Assembly: GCA_964479435.1 (NCBI GenBank)
Contig: CAYZME010000056.1
Coordinates: 1-12,736, forward strand
Source of the DNA: JAAYKS01 sp964479435
GTDB taxonomy: Bacteria > Bacillota > Clostridia > Saccharofermentanales > UBA5734
Length of the DNA: 12,736 nt
Reading direction: 5' to 3'
Both the position numbers and the translations under genes were made by a program. Position 1 is the stretch's first letter. Each line of letters starts with the position of its first letter. Below are positions 6,728 through 12,736 of this stretch, piece after piece. The notes beneath the pieces are model-generated. The model had not been told where the DNA came from. It saw only the letters and a list, made by a program, of their open reading frames with translations, and ran no database searches.

Positions 6728-7975
6728 TCAGTCGCCCAGCTCGAGGCCCAGTTCCCCGCCGAGCTGTGCGCGGATTTCCGGCTCCAGCTCGTGGAGCGGG
6801 ATCAGATAAGCGGTTTTGCGATCCCGGAATAAAAACAGCCAGCTCTTGAAACGCACGATGTCATGCAGTTCCCGGATGGCGACCCGGTCCACACGGCCCT
6901 CGGTTTTGGCGTACAAAACCCCTGCCGACAGGACGCACAACACGTCGCGCCGCGCCGTATCCTGCCGCTGGCGGTTGCCGGGCAGGTGGCGCACCAGGCG
7001 CAAGAACCAGGCCGGGCGAACGAGGCCGGTCACAAACAACAGCGCGACCGCGGCCGAAAAGAAAGCAAAGAAGAAAGCCATGGTCCGCGCCGGCGCGTCC
7101 TGCCGCGCCGCGCTCGTAAACAGCCAGGCCGCCATGCCGGCCGCAACCAGCACCAGGAGGATAAAGCCATTGCGGCTGCCGGGCCGCGACAACGCGTATT
7201 CTTTGAGCGCCTCGCGGTCGCGGGGGCCGATGGGGATGCGGAAACGGATCCCGCCCGGTACCCAGTCGTCGCCAAAGCGGTATTCTGAATCGCTGTAATC
7301 CGGGGCGGCGATCGGCGCATCCGGGGCCGCCGCCTCTTCCGGCAGGGTCTGCTCTTCCGGCAGGGTCTGCTCTTCCGACAGGGTCTGCGCTTCCGCCGGG
7401 CTGTGGGCCGTCCGCAGGGCCGCCAACGACTGGGAGATCAGGCGCAGCACCCGGTCGTACGCCCCCGCCTCCATGCCTTTGGCAGGCAAAACCAGCGGCA
7501 ACTTCTCGCCTTTCCAGACGACCAGCCCGCGGCGCCCGACGTCAAAGCGGGTCGCGTCCTGCCACAGCAGCTCAATCGTGCCCTCTCCGGTGTCTAGGCG
7601 CAGGCCCGTCTCATCCAGCCGGGCGAGCACGGGCGCACCCGGGCGCTGATAGAACCGATGGAGCGTGCGCGCGTTGGCCTGCGCGTAGAACAGCATCGCC
7701 CCGGCGAGCACGCACAGCAGCACCGGCGGGACCAGCAGCCAGAGTGAAAAATCGCCCAGACTCCCGGCCCAGGCCATGCTGATGGCGTATACCAGAGTGG
7801 CCGCCGAAATCGTCACCAGAAACGCCGCGCTCGCCCATACGGTCGCGCGCGCGAACTGGCGACGCAAAAAGAGCGGCACAAAATCCGACCGTCGGTAATG
7901 GATTTCCATTTGCATCGCTTGTCCGCCGGCGTCGTCTTGCGCCTCGGCCGTGTTGTGTATTGTCGTTTGGGGCAT
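6728..7975 (-). CDS. Membrane protein with two YcxB-like halves
   Basis: 415 residues with two similar halves. Each has a short N-terminal region, two membrane segments (about 46-68 and 77-98; 268-287 and 298-317) and a soluble domain of YcxB type (about 115-168 and 344-398; compare GLRLDTGEGTIELLW with GVLYAKTEGRVDRVA). The halves are joined by an acidic linker (~192-230) with repeated TLPEEQ units encoded by 18-bp DNA repeats. The ATG at 7975 is preceded by GGAGG eight bases upstream (plus-strand 7984-7988); a Met at residue 21 is an alternative. YcxB-like proteins have no established reaction. The gene is divergent from a DUF4234 membrane protein gene and shares its promoter region. Family assignment is by architecture and sequence feel, so moderate. 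Confidence 0.8.
   Translation of the reverse strand: MPQTTIHNTAEAQDDAGGQAMQMEIHYRRSDFVPLFLRRQFARATVWASAAFLVTISAATLVYAISMAWAGSLGDFSLWLLVPPVLLCVLAGAMLFYAQANARTLHRFYQRPGAPVLARLDETGLRLDTGEGTIELLWQDATRFDVGRRGLVVWKGEKLPLVLPAKGMEAGAYDRVLRLISQSLAALRTAHSPAEAQTLSEEQTLPEEQTLPEEAAAPDAPIAAPDYSDSEYRFGDDWVPGGIRFRIPIGPRDREALKEYALSRPGSRNGFILLVLVAAGMAAWLFTSAARQDAPARTMAFFFAFFSAAVALLFVTGLVRPAWFLRLVRHLPGNRQRQDTARRDVLCVLSAGVLYAKTEGRVDRVAIRELHDIVRFKSWLFLFRDRKTAYLIPLHELEPEIRAQLGGELGLELGD
7334..7387 (-). repeat. 18-bp tandem repeat, three copies, inside the YcxB-like gene
   Basis: Units at 7334-7351, 7352-7369 and 7370-7387 are identical except for one base in the third. A decayed fourth unit follows. They encode the TL(P/S)EEQ repeats of the linker. 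The period is a multiple of three, so copy-number change would keep the frame. Confidence 0.88.
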
Positions 7976-8007
7976 GGCTGTTCCCTCCGATTGGGCGGTG
8001 TCGTGTA

Positions 8008-8024
8008 TGCTATGATTTATTATA
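8008..8024. promoter_or_regulatory. Overlapping divergent extended -10 promoters
   Basis: On the + strand TG-C-TATGAT (8008-8016) is an extended -10 for the DUF4234 gene. On the - strand TG-A-TATAAT (8027 down to 8019) is an extended -10 with a perfect hexamer for the YcxB-like gene. Neither has a good -35, which fits extended -10 promoters. The two elements are separated by two bases, so polymerases on the two strands would compete. Confidence 0.6.
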
Positions 8025-8076
8025 TCAGCCTGGCCCCAGGCGCCGGGCTGTGCGCGGACGAAAGAAGGTGGCGTCG

Positions 8077-8433
8077 ATGTACCAGGAAAACATGCGCTCT
8101 GTACCCGTTTTGATCCTGCTGTGGATCTTGACGTGCGGTCTGTACGGGTATATCTGGGTGTATCAGACCAGCAAAACCCTGCGGGATTACAGCGGCGATA
8201 CGCTTTCTTTGGCCCCGGGTGTCGAGATTCTGCTGATGGTCCTGACGTGCGGTTTGTACACCTTGTATTGGTTGTACAAGCTGAGCGAGCGGATCGAGAC
8301 CTGCGCCGCGATCGCCGGCGCGCCGGCCCGGGACAACCGCCTGGTTTTTCTGCTGCTGGGGGTCTTTGGCATGACCATTGCCGCCGCCGCGATCGCGCAG
8401 GACATCCTCAACCGGATTTGGCAGTACGCTTGA
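8077..8433 (+). CDS. DUF4234 family small membrane protein
   Basis: 118 residues with three hydrophobic segments (about 9-28, 50-67, 88-107). The first two contain the repeated DUF4234 pattern LTCGLYGYIWVYQ and LTCGLYTLYWLYK, each followed by a charged helix. The ATG at 8077 was chosen because AAGGTG (8065-8070) lies six bases upstream and because the promoter (8008-8016) is downstream of the longer open frame's start. No biochemical function is known for the family. Its divergent partner is also a small-domain membrane protein. The last 26 bases overlap the 3' end of the convergent PAP2 gene, and no terminator is visible at that junction. Confidence 0.88.
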   Translation: MYQENMRSVPVLILLWILTCGLYGYIWVYQTSKTLRDYSGDTLSLAPGVEILLMVLTCGLYTLYWLYKLSERIETCAAIAGAPARDNRLVFLLLGVFGMTIAAAAIAQDILNRIWQYA

Positions 8434-9406
8434 ACCCGCCTTGCGCCCACTTCACCACCGCCGGCAACCCGCAGGTCGCCCACAGCGAAATGGCCGCGTA
8501 GCGGAGGGCATGGGCGACGGGTTCACAGGGCAAGAGCCCCGCCAGGGCCGGTTTGAGACCCATTTTCAGCAAGATCAAGACACCCAGTCCGCCCACCGCT
8601 TTGAGCACTTGTTCGCGCAGGCTTGCGGGTGCCCGCGGGCTTGCGGATCTGCGCAGGCTGGCGTGGACATCGGCGTGGATCCAGCGGCGTTCAACTTGCC
8701 AACCCGCGATAAATCCCGCCATCGCGCCGCCCGCTTTGAAGGCATCCAGCGTTTGCGCCGAGCGCGCCGCGTCGTCGGCGTACGCGCGCAGAACCCCCAG
8801 GCCCGCGGCCAGAACCAGCGCGGCCGCGACCCACCCGCCGATAAATAACGCACGGTACGGCCATCGCTGTTGTTCGACCCGGTCGCTGGCCCCATTGGCC
8901 AGCCAGGCCACGCCTCCGGTCACCAGCATGGAAACCCAGACATCCGTGGCGGTATGGACACCGAGGTAGATTCGAGACACCCCAACGATCAACAGGCACA
9001 GGCTGGCGGCCAGCCAGGCCGCGCGTTTGCGCTTTGCATCGGCCTGGCGCGCGAGGCCGCGGTGGGCCAGTGTCGGGAAGATCGCGGTCGCGGTGCTGGT
9101 GTGCCCGCTGGGAAAAGAAAATCCGGTCGCGCCCGCCACCGCGGAGGACACCGGGGTCACGATCCCCGGCCAGCGGTCCCACGGCCGCGGCACCGCAAAG
9201 AGAATTTTCATCACCTGGTTGACGCCCTGCGCGAGAAACAGCGTCAAAGCCAGGCGGTACCCCAATTTTTTATTGACGCACCAGAGGATCACACAGATCA
9301 GGAGCACCGCGATCTCCTCGGCCCCCAGCCGCGTCAAAGCGGAAAAGAAGGCGTCCACAGGCGCCGAACGCAAGGATTCAAAAAACAGCAAAATCTCACG
9401 ATCCAT
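8408..9406 (-). CDS. PAP2-family membrane phosphatase
   Basis: 332 residues with the three motifs of the PAP2 acid-phosphatase superfamily: K67-x6-R74-P75, PSGH (99-102) and SR(144-145)-x5-H151-x3-D155. His102 and His151 are the expected catalytic residues, facing outside. Substrates in the family include phosphatidate, phosphatidylglycerophosphate and undecaprenyl pyrophosphate; the sequence does not choose between them. After the core there is an unusual C-terminal part of ~165 residues with further hydrophobic segments (about 186-206, 224-238, 266-290, 300-320). The ATG at 9406 is preceded by GGGAGG (plus-strand 9415-9420) eight bases upstream. The gene follows the rlmI-like gene by 15 bases, so the two are probably cotranscribed. 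Its 3' end overlaps the DUF4234 gene. Confidence 0.92.
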   Translation of the reverse strand: MDREILLFFESLRSAPVDAFFSALTRLGAEEIAVLLICVILWCVNKKLGYRLALTLFLAQGVNQVMKILFAVPRPWDRWPGIVTPVSSAVAGATGFSFPSGHTSTATAIFPTLAHRGLARQADAKRKRAAWLAASLCLLIVGVSRIYLGVHTATDVWVSMLVTGGVAWLANGASDRVEQQRWPYRALFIGGWVAAALVLAAGLGVLRAYADDAARSAQTLDAFKAGGAMAGFIAGWQVERRWIHADVHASLRRSASPRAPASLREQVLKAVGGLGVLILLKMGLKPALAGLLPCEPVAHALRYAAISLWATCGLPAVVKWAQGGFKRTAKSG

Positions 9407-9421
9407 GGGCGAAGCCTCCCT

Positions 9422-10606
9422 TTAGTCCAGCATCTGCAACCAGAGACTCTTCAGATAATACGACTCGGGGTGTCCCGGCAAGATCGGGTGATCCAGATCC
9501 TGTCGCCGCAACGCCACCATCCGCACCTGGCGCCGCAGGTCATAGGCGGCCGACAAAACCGTTTGCACAAATAGGGCTTCGGGCATATGGAAGGAACAAG
9601 AGTGGGTCGCCAGCAGCCCGCCGGCCGGCAGCAAACGCATCGCGCTCAGGTTGATCTCCTTGTAGCCGCGCGTGGCGCCGGCCCGCGCTTTGTGGCTGGA
9701 AGCAAACGCCGGCGGATCGAGGACGACGACATCAAACCGCTCGCGCGCGGCGTACAGGCCGCGCAGGTGGTCAAAGGCGTTGGCTTCGACAAACCGGATG
9801 TCGTGAAAACCGTTCTCGCGCGCATTGACACGCGCGGCTGCCAACGCCTGCGGGGAGATGTCCACGGCCTCCACCCGGGCCGCGCCGGCGGCCGCGGCGT
9901 GCAAGGCGAATCCGCCGGCATAGGTAAACGCGTCGAGGACAGAGCGGCCCGCGGCAAAACGCTGCAGAAAGCGGTGATTCGCTTTCTGGTCCAGGAAAGA
10001 TCCGGTTTTTTGCCCTTTGCGCAAATCGACCTGAAAGACCAGGCCATTTTCGCGCGTCGGCACCGCTTCCTGGTCCGGGCCATGGAACACCCGGCGATAC
10101 AGCGGCAGCCCTTCCTGTGTCCGGATCGGGTCTTCGTGGGCAAAAATCAGGGTTTCGGGTTGTTCGAGCGCAATCAACTCGTCGGCGAGGATTTCCGCCC
10201 AGCGCTCCATACCGAGCGCGTGGATTTGCATCACGATCGCCGGGCCGAACCGGTCGGCGACCACGCCGGGCAGGTCATCCGCTTCGCCAAACAACAAGCG
10301 GACCCCGTCGGTGTCCGCCCGGCGAAAGGGCGCGCGGTACGCCACGGCGCGGCGCACGCGTTGCCGGATCCATTCTTCGCCGATGGGCTCGTCGCGATAG
10401 GAAAGCAGGCGTACGGTGATGACAGAAGCCGTGTTGACAAGGCCCAGGCCGATCCAGCGGCCGCGGGCGTCGACCACCCGGGCCAGGCCGCCGTCAACCC
10501 CCTCGCCCTCGATCGACTCGATCTCGTTCCGGTATACCCAGCGGCTGCCGGCTACGAGCTTCCGCTGTCGGCCGGCCGCCACGTGGACCGTCGCGCGCAC
10601 TTTCAT
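9422..10606 (-). CDS. rlmI: 23S rRNA (cytosine) methyltransferase, RlmI-like
   Basis: 394 residues, close to the length of E. coli RlmI, which makes m5C1962 in 23S rRNA using S-adenosylmethionine. An N-terminal PUA-like domain (about 1-75) is followed by a central domain and a Rossmann methyltransferase. Visible are the SAM-binding segment LDAFTYAGGFALHAA (224-238), the acidic loop VEAVDISPQA (245-254), motif IV LDPPAF (296-301) and SCSFH with the probable catalytic Cys337. The C-terminal HPESYYLKSLWLQM is typical. The ATG at 10606 was preferred over one at 10675 because AAGAGG sits about seven bases upstream and the homologous N-terminus starts there. The PAP2 gene follows 15 bases downstream. 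The methylation site cannot be proved from sequence. Confidence 0.92.
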   Translation of the reverse strand: MKVRATVHVAAGRQRKLVAGSRWVYRNEIESIEGEGVDGGLARVVDARGRWIGLGLVNTASVITVRLLSYRDEPIGEEWIRQRVRRAVAYRAPFRRADTDGVRLLFGEADDLPGVVADRFGPAIVMQIHALGMERWAEILADELIALEQPETLIFAHEDPIRTQEGLPLYRRVFHGPDQEAVPTRENGLVFQVDLRKGQKTGSFLDQKANHRFLQRFAAGRSVLDAFTYAGGFALHAAAAGAARVEAVDISPQALAAARVNARENGFHDIRFVEANAFDHLRGLYAARERFDVVVLDPPAFASSHKARAGATRGYKEINLSAMRLLPAGGLLATHSCSFHMPEALFVQTVLSAAYDLRRQVRMVALRRQDLDHPILPGHPESYYLKSLWLQMLD

Positions 10607-10637
10607 GGTTTGCCTCTTTTCCCGCGTGTGCTGGTTC

Positions 10638-10665
10638 TTGAGATCGGGACTGTACTCAGTATGAT
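10638..10665 (+). promoter_or_regulatory. Sigma-A-type promoter of the plsC-like gene
   Basis: TTGAGA (10638-10643) and TATGAT (10660-10665) are 16 bases apart, each five of six to consensus. The start site would be near 10672. This gives a leader of about 87 bases that includes the hairpin at 10702-10732. Confidence 0.65.
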
Positions 10666-10670
10666 TCCAG

Positions 10671-10683
10671 ACCATAATATGGT
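10671..10683. promoter_or_regulatory. 13-bp palindrome at the predicted plsC start site
   Basis: ACCATA-A-TATGGT has perfect 6-bp arms around one base. It covers the predicted + strand start site, and also a TATTAT hexamer on the - strand that could be the -10 of the rlmI-like gene. It is well placed to be an operator for one or both genes, but no regulator is identified. Confidence 0.4.
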
Positions 10684-10690
10684 ATCCTCT

Positions 10691-10732
10691 AAAAAAAATG
10701 AAGCGGCGTCATCCGCCTGCGATGGCGCCGCT
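10691..10732 (-). terminator. Intrinsic terminator on the - strand between plsC and rlmI
   Basis: Bases 10702-10713 pair with 10721-10732 in a 12-bp GC-rich stem (one wobble or mismatch, depending on strand) around a 7-base loop. Read on the - strand, the stem is followed by TCA and then eight T (10698-10691). The three-base gap makes it slightly weaker than ideal. It would stop - strand transcripts that enter from the direction of plsC. On the + strand it is a hairpin just before the plsC ribosome-binding site. Confidence 0.65.
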
Positions 10733-10758
10733 GCTGTTCAGAAAGGATTTGTCCCCGC

Positions 10759-11487
10759 TTGGAAGACCGTTCTGTCCTCAACCCGTTCCCCATCGCCGCG
10801 CCCACGCCGCGCGGGCTGTTCGGCCATCTTGCCTATTGGATTGCCATGGGCTTGTCGCGCGCTCTGTTGCGGATTCGCGTGCAAGGGCGTGAAAACATCC
10901 CCGCCGCGCCCCCCTATGTTCTGGCGGCGAACCATGAAACCTATATCGACGGGATGTGGATCGGCGCGCATTTGCCGCGCGGGCACTTCCGTCGTTTTTG
11001 CAGCCTCGCCGCTTCAGACCTGAAGACCCGGCACGGGTGGCTGGGCAAGGCCATCCTTCAGGTGGGCCGCGGCATCCAGGTGGACCGCTTTGGCAACCCC
11101 GTGCGTGGTTTGATCATCGCCAAAAAGGAAGTGGAAAAAGGCGGGATCCTGTTGGTGCACCCGGAAGGCACGCGCAGCGAAGACGGGCGGTTGGCAGAAT
11201 TCAAAGACGGCGCGGCCTACGTGTCGATCAAGGCGCGCGCGCCCCTGGTCCCCGTCTTTATTGACGGCGGTTATGAGATCTTTAACCGGCACATGAGAAA
11301 CCCGCGCCCCCTGGTTCCCGGCACCCTCCGGCGCAAGCAACTTGTGATCACATATGGGGAGCCCTTGTTACCCGAGCAATACCCGGACGCCCACGCGATG
11401 ACGGCCGCTTTGACGGCGTGGATGGAAAAGCAGCATCAGCTCAAGCAAACTCGGGCGATGCCGGCGACGCCGGCGACGCCGGGTTAG
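10759..11487 (+). CDS. plsC: 1-acyl-sn-glycerol-3-phosphate acyltransferase (PlsC-like)
   Basis: 242 residues of the lysophosphatidate acyltransferase family, which converts lysophosphatidate to phosphatidate at the membrane. The catalytic NHETYID (His59, Asp64) and the PEGTRS substrate motif (135-140) are present, with an upstream amphipathic or hydrophobic segment (about 20-40). The TTG at 10759 is the first start-type codon in frame and has AAAGGA (10742-10747) eleven bases upstream, a rather long spacing; ATG at 10846 would cut off the N-terminal segment. The C-terminus ends in PATPATPG encoded by 9-bp repeats. It overlaps the convergent kinase gene by 47 bases. The assignment is by family motifs; other glycerolipid acyltransferase substrates are possible. 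Confidence 0.88.
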   Translation: MEDRSVLNPFPIAAPTPRGLFGHLAYWIAMGLSRALLRIRVQGRENIPAAPPYVLAANHETYIDGMWIGAHLPRGHFRRFCSLAASDLKTRHGWLGKAILQVGRGIQVDRFGNPVRGLIIAKKEVEKGGILLVHPEGTRSEDGRLAEFKDGAAYVSIKARAPLVPVFIDGGYEIFNRHMRNPRPLVPGTLRRKQLVITYGEPLLPEQYPDAHAMTAALTAWMEKQHQLKQTRAMPATPATPG

Positions 11488-12475
11488 GGCGCGCCGCGGA
11501 CAGGGCGGCCCGATACACCCGCAACGCGGCCGGGCGGCACTCAAATTCCAAACGATCGGTCGTGAATACTTCTCCGTCCATATTGCCCAGCAACGGCGAC
11601 GAACCGTCCAGAGAGATCAGCAATCCGCGGGTGGCGGTGAGGCGGTGCACGCTGGGATGATCCAGATGCGTACCGGTTCGGTAACGTGGCATCAGGCGCA
11701 GAATCCCCGGCAGTCCCAAAAGGTCGACGTGACAGATCTCCAAACGCCCATCGGTGCTGTCGGCGCCAGGGACCGGCTGGAAGCCGCCGCCGTAATATTC
11801 CGCATTGCCGATGGCCATCAGAATGTAATCGATATCCTGGCGAATCATGCGGGACTGTCCGTCCGGCAACGGCGATTCCACTTCCATGCGCATCCGGAAG
11901 CGGCGCCGGCCAAAAATCCCCGCCAAAGCCGAAAGGACAAAAGTCGTTTCCCCTAAAAAGGCCGCTTTCTCGGTCAGGCGCTCATTGATCATCTGCACAC
12001 GCGTGTCCAAGCCAAATGACATTACATTCGCGCTGTAACGGCCGTTGGCGCGGACGACATCGGTCGCCAGAACCGGCAATTTCCGGTCAGACATATCGCG
12101 CAAAACCTGCATGAAATCCGTGTGGCCATATAGATGCCGGGCATAGTCGTTGCCCGTCCCGGTGGGCAAAACCGCGAAAGGCAAGGCGTGAGGCCCGGCG
12201 GCCATCAGCCCGTTTACCGCTTCGTGTACCGTCCCATCGCCGCCGCAAACAAACAGGGTCGCCTGCCCGGCAAAGGTGCGCGACAGTTCTTCCGCCAGCG
12301 CCGCCGCGTGGCCGGGCGCTTTGGTGACGACCTGGTACATGCGGCCGGGTTCGGTTTGGTGTTCGAGTTGCGCCAACTGTTCTTTGAGTCGCCGCTGGAT
12401 CGATGGTTTGCCGGATATGGGGTTGATCAAAAAGATGAGTTTACCGTCAGGGAACGTATCGCTGTTGTGCGGCAT
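11441..12475 (-). CDS. Diacylglycerol kinase family lipid kinase (YegS/DgkB type)
   Basis: 344 residues of the soluble lipid-kinase family that makes phosphatidate from diacylglycerol and ATP. Visible are an N-terminal LINPISGK (16-23), the nucleotide motif CGGDGT (77-82), LPTGTGND (103-110) and the C-terminal NMDGE (298-302) that carries the acidic catalytic residue. The length is slightly above that of DgkB because of a repetitive Pro/Ala/Ser tail (330-341). The ATG at 12475 has AGGAG (plus-strand 12480-12484) four bases upstream, a short spacing. It follows the acyl-CoA synthetase gene by 25 bases and is likely in its operon. Its 3' end overlaps the plsC-like gene on the other strand. YegS-type substrates other than diacylglycerol cannot be excluded. 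Confidence 0.9.
   Translation of the reverse strand: MPHNSDTFPDGKLIFLINPISGKPSIQRRLKEQLAQLEHQTEPGRMYQVVTKAPGHAAALAEELSRTFAGQATLFVCGGDGTVHEAVNGLMAAGPHALPFAVLPTGTGNDYARHLYGHTDFMQVLRDMSDRKLPVLATDVVRANGRYSANVMSFGLDTRVQMINERLTEKAAFLGETTFVLSALAGIFGRRRFRMRMEVESPLPDGQSRMIRQDIDYILMAIGNAEYYGGGFQPVPGADSTDGRLEICHVDLLGLPGILRLMPRYRTGTHLDHPSVHRLTATRGLLISLDGSSPLLGNMDGEVFTTDRLEFECRPAALRVYRAALSAARPNPASPASPASPEFA
11457..11483. repeat. 9-bp tandem repeat in the convergent gene overlap
   Basis: Three copies of a GAYGCCGGS unit (11457-11465, 11466-11474, 11475-11483) lie entirely inside the 47-base overlap. On the + strand they encode part of MPATPATPG of the acyltransferase. On the - strand they encode part of PASPASPASP of the kinase. 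Confidence 0.85.
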
Positions 12476-12489
12476 GATGCTCCTCTTCC

Positions 12490-12501
12490 ACCGATATCGG
12501 T
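12490..12501. repeat. 12-bp palindrome between the synthetase and kinase genes
   Basis: ACCGATATCGGT is a perfect palindrome sitting between the synthetase stop and the kinase ribosome-binding site. It is short, may be chance, and no T-run follows it on the - strand. Confidence 0.25.
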
Positions 12502-12736
12502 CACACCTGCTTCGGGTCGATTGGGGCGGTCCCGGTTAACTCTGCCTCGCCGGCAGCATCTGTATGTGCCACTTGGTCGATGTTGCGGCCCGTCAGCTCT
12601 TTCCATCTTAAGCTGGTGCGCTTCATCAGATCGCGCATGTGCTCGATCTCGATGTTGCGTTTGATTTTCAGGGTGGTGGTCTTGACCATATCCTGGAAGC
12701 CGAATACATAATAACGGATGGACTTAAAGGCGGGCA
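12501..12736 (-). CDS. AMP-dependent acyl-CoA synthetase, C-terminal end (cut by window edge)
   Basis: The frame stays open to the right window edge, giving the last ~77 residues of a larger protein. The segment PAFKSIRYYVFGFQD followed by KTTTLKIKR matches the C-terminal lid of AMP-forming ligases, particularly long-chain fatty-acid-CoA synthetases. There the lysine after TTTx is the catalytic A10 lysine. The usual glycine before KI is Leu here, as in other long-chain enzymes. About 45 residues follow the motif, a longer tail than in short ligases. The kinase gene starts 25 bases after the TGA at 12501-12503, so cotranscription is likely. Only a short piece is seen, so the substrate is uncertain. 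Confidence 0.7.
   Translation of the reverse strand, partial: PAFKSIRYYVFGFQDMVKTTTLKIKRNIEIEHMRDLMKRTSLRWKELTGRNIDQVAHTDAAGEAELTGTAPIDPKQV

Noticed and set aside
10698..10892. 64-codon + strand frame starting in the plsC leader
   Set aside because: It covers the hairpin, has no ribosome-binding site and runs out of frame into plsC.
9587..11023. 478-codon + strand frame opposite the rlmI-like gene
   Set aside because: It is a shadow of the rlmI frame, crosses the promoter and terminator region, and has no recognisable motif.
1..12736. Mobile elements, CRISPR arrays, tRNA or rRNA genes, toxin-antitoxin pairs
   Set aside because: No transposase or integrase, no spaced repeat array, no cloverleaf or rRNA sequence and no typical small gene pair was found on reading both strands.

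Overview
The window is a GC-rich stretch of bacterial chromosome, almost fully coding, with short intergenic gaps, clear Shine-Dalgarno sites, some TTG starts and sigma-A-like promoters. The gene content (a LysM/SleB-type cell-wall hydrolase, a MoxR-DUF58-transglutaminase operon, DUF4234 and YcxB-like membrane proteins, a YegS/DgkB-type lipid kinase) fits a high-GC Gram-positive lineage such as a member of the Clostridia. This assignment is an inference from gene types only. No mobile element, CRISPR array, rRNA or tRNA was seen.

Left part (1-6720, all + strand): the 3' end of a phosphofructokinase gene; a short leader with a duplicated CG-rich element; a tightly coupled three-gene operon (MoxR AAA+ ATPase, DUF58 protein, membrane transglutaminase) joined by ATGA and TTGA stop/start overlaps; then a separately promoted secreted LysM + SleB-like hydrolase that ends in a perfect 24-bp palindrome and a strong intrinsic terminator.

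Middle (6728-8433): a divergent pair, a tandemly duplicated YcxB-like membrane protein (-) and a small DUF4234 membrane protein (+). They share a ~100-bp promoter region with overlapping extended -10 elements.

Right part (8408-12736): an rlmI-like rRNA methyltransferase and a PAP2 phosphatase form a - strand pair. A plsC-like acyltransferase (+) is divergent from rlmI and convergent with a - strand diacylglycerol kinase gene, which follows the 3' end of an acyl-CoA synthetase gene. Four of these five genes act around phosphatidate: acyl-CoA supply, DAG to PA, LPA to PA, and PA-type dephosphorylation. The kinase and plsC genes overlap tail to tail. The only terminator-like structure that a - strand kinase transcript would meet lies beyond the plsC start, so the kinase mRNA may run antisense through all of plsC.

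Most of the window is recognisable housekeeping and envelope biology. I do not see a clearly new system. The best leads are the possible antisense link between the two phosphatidate-forming genes, the duplicated leader ahead of the MoxR operon, and the internally duplicated YcxB-like protein.
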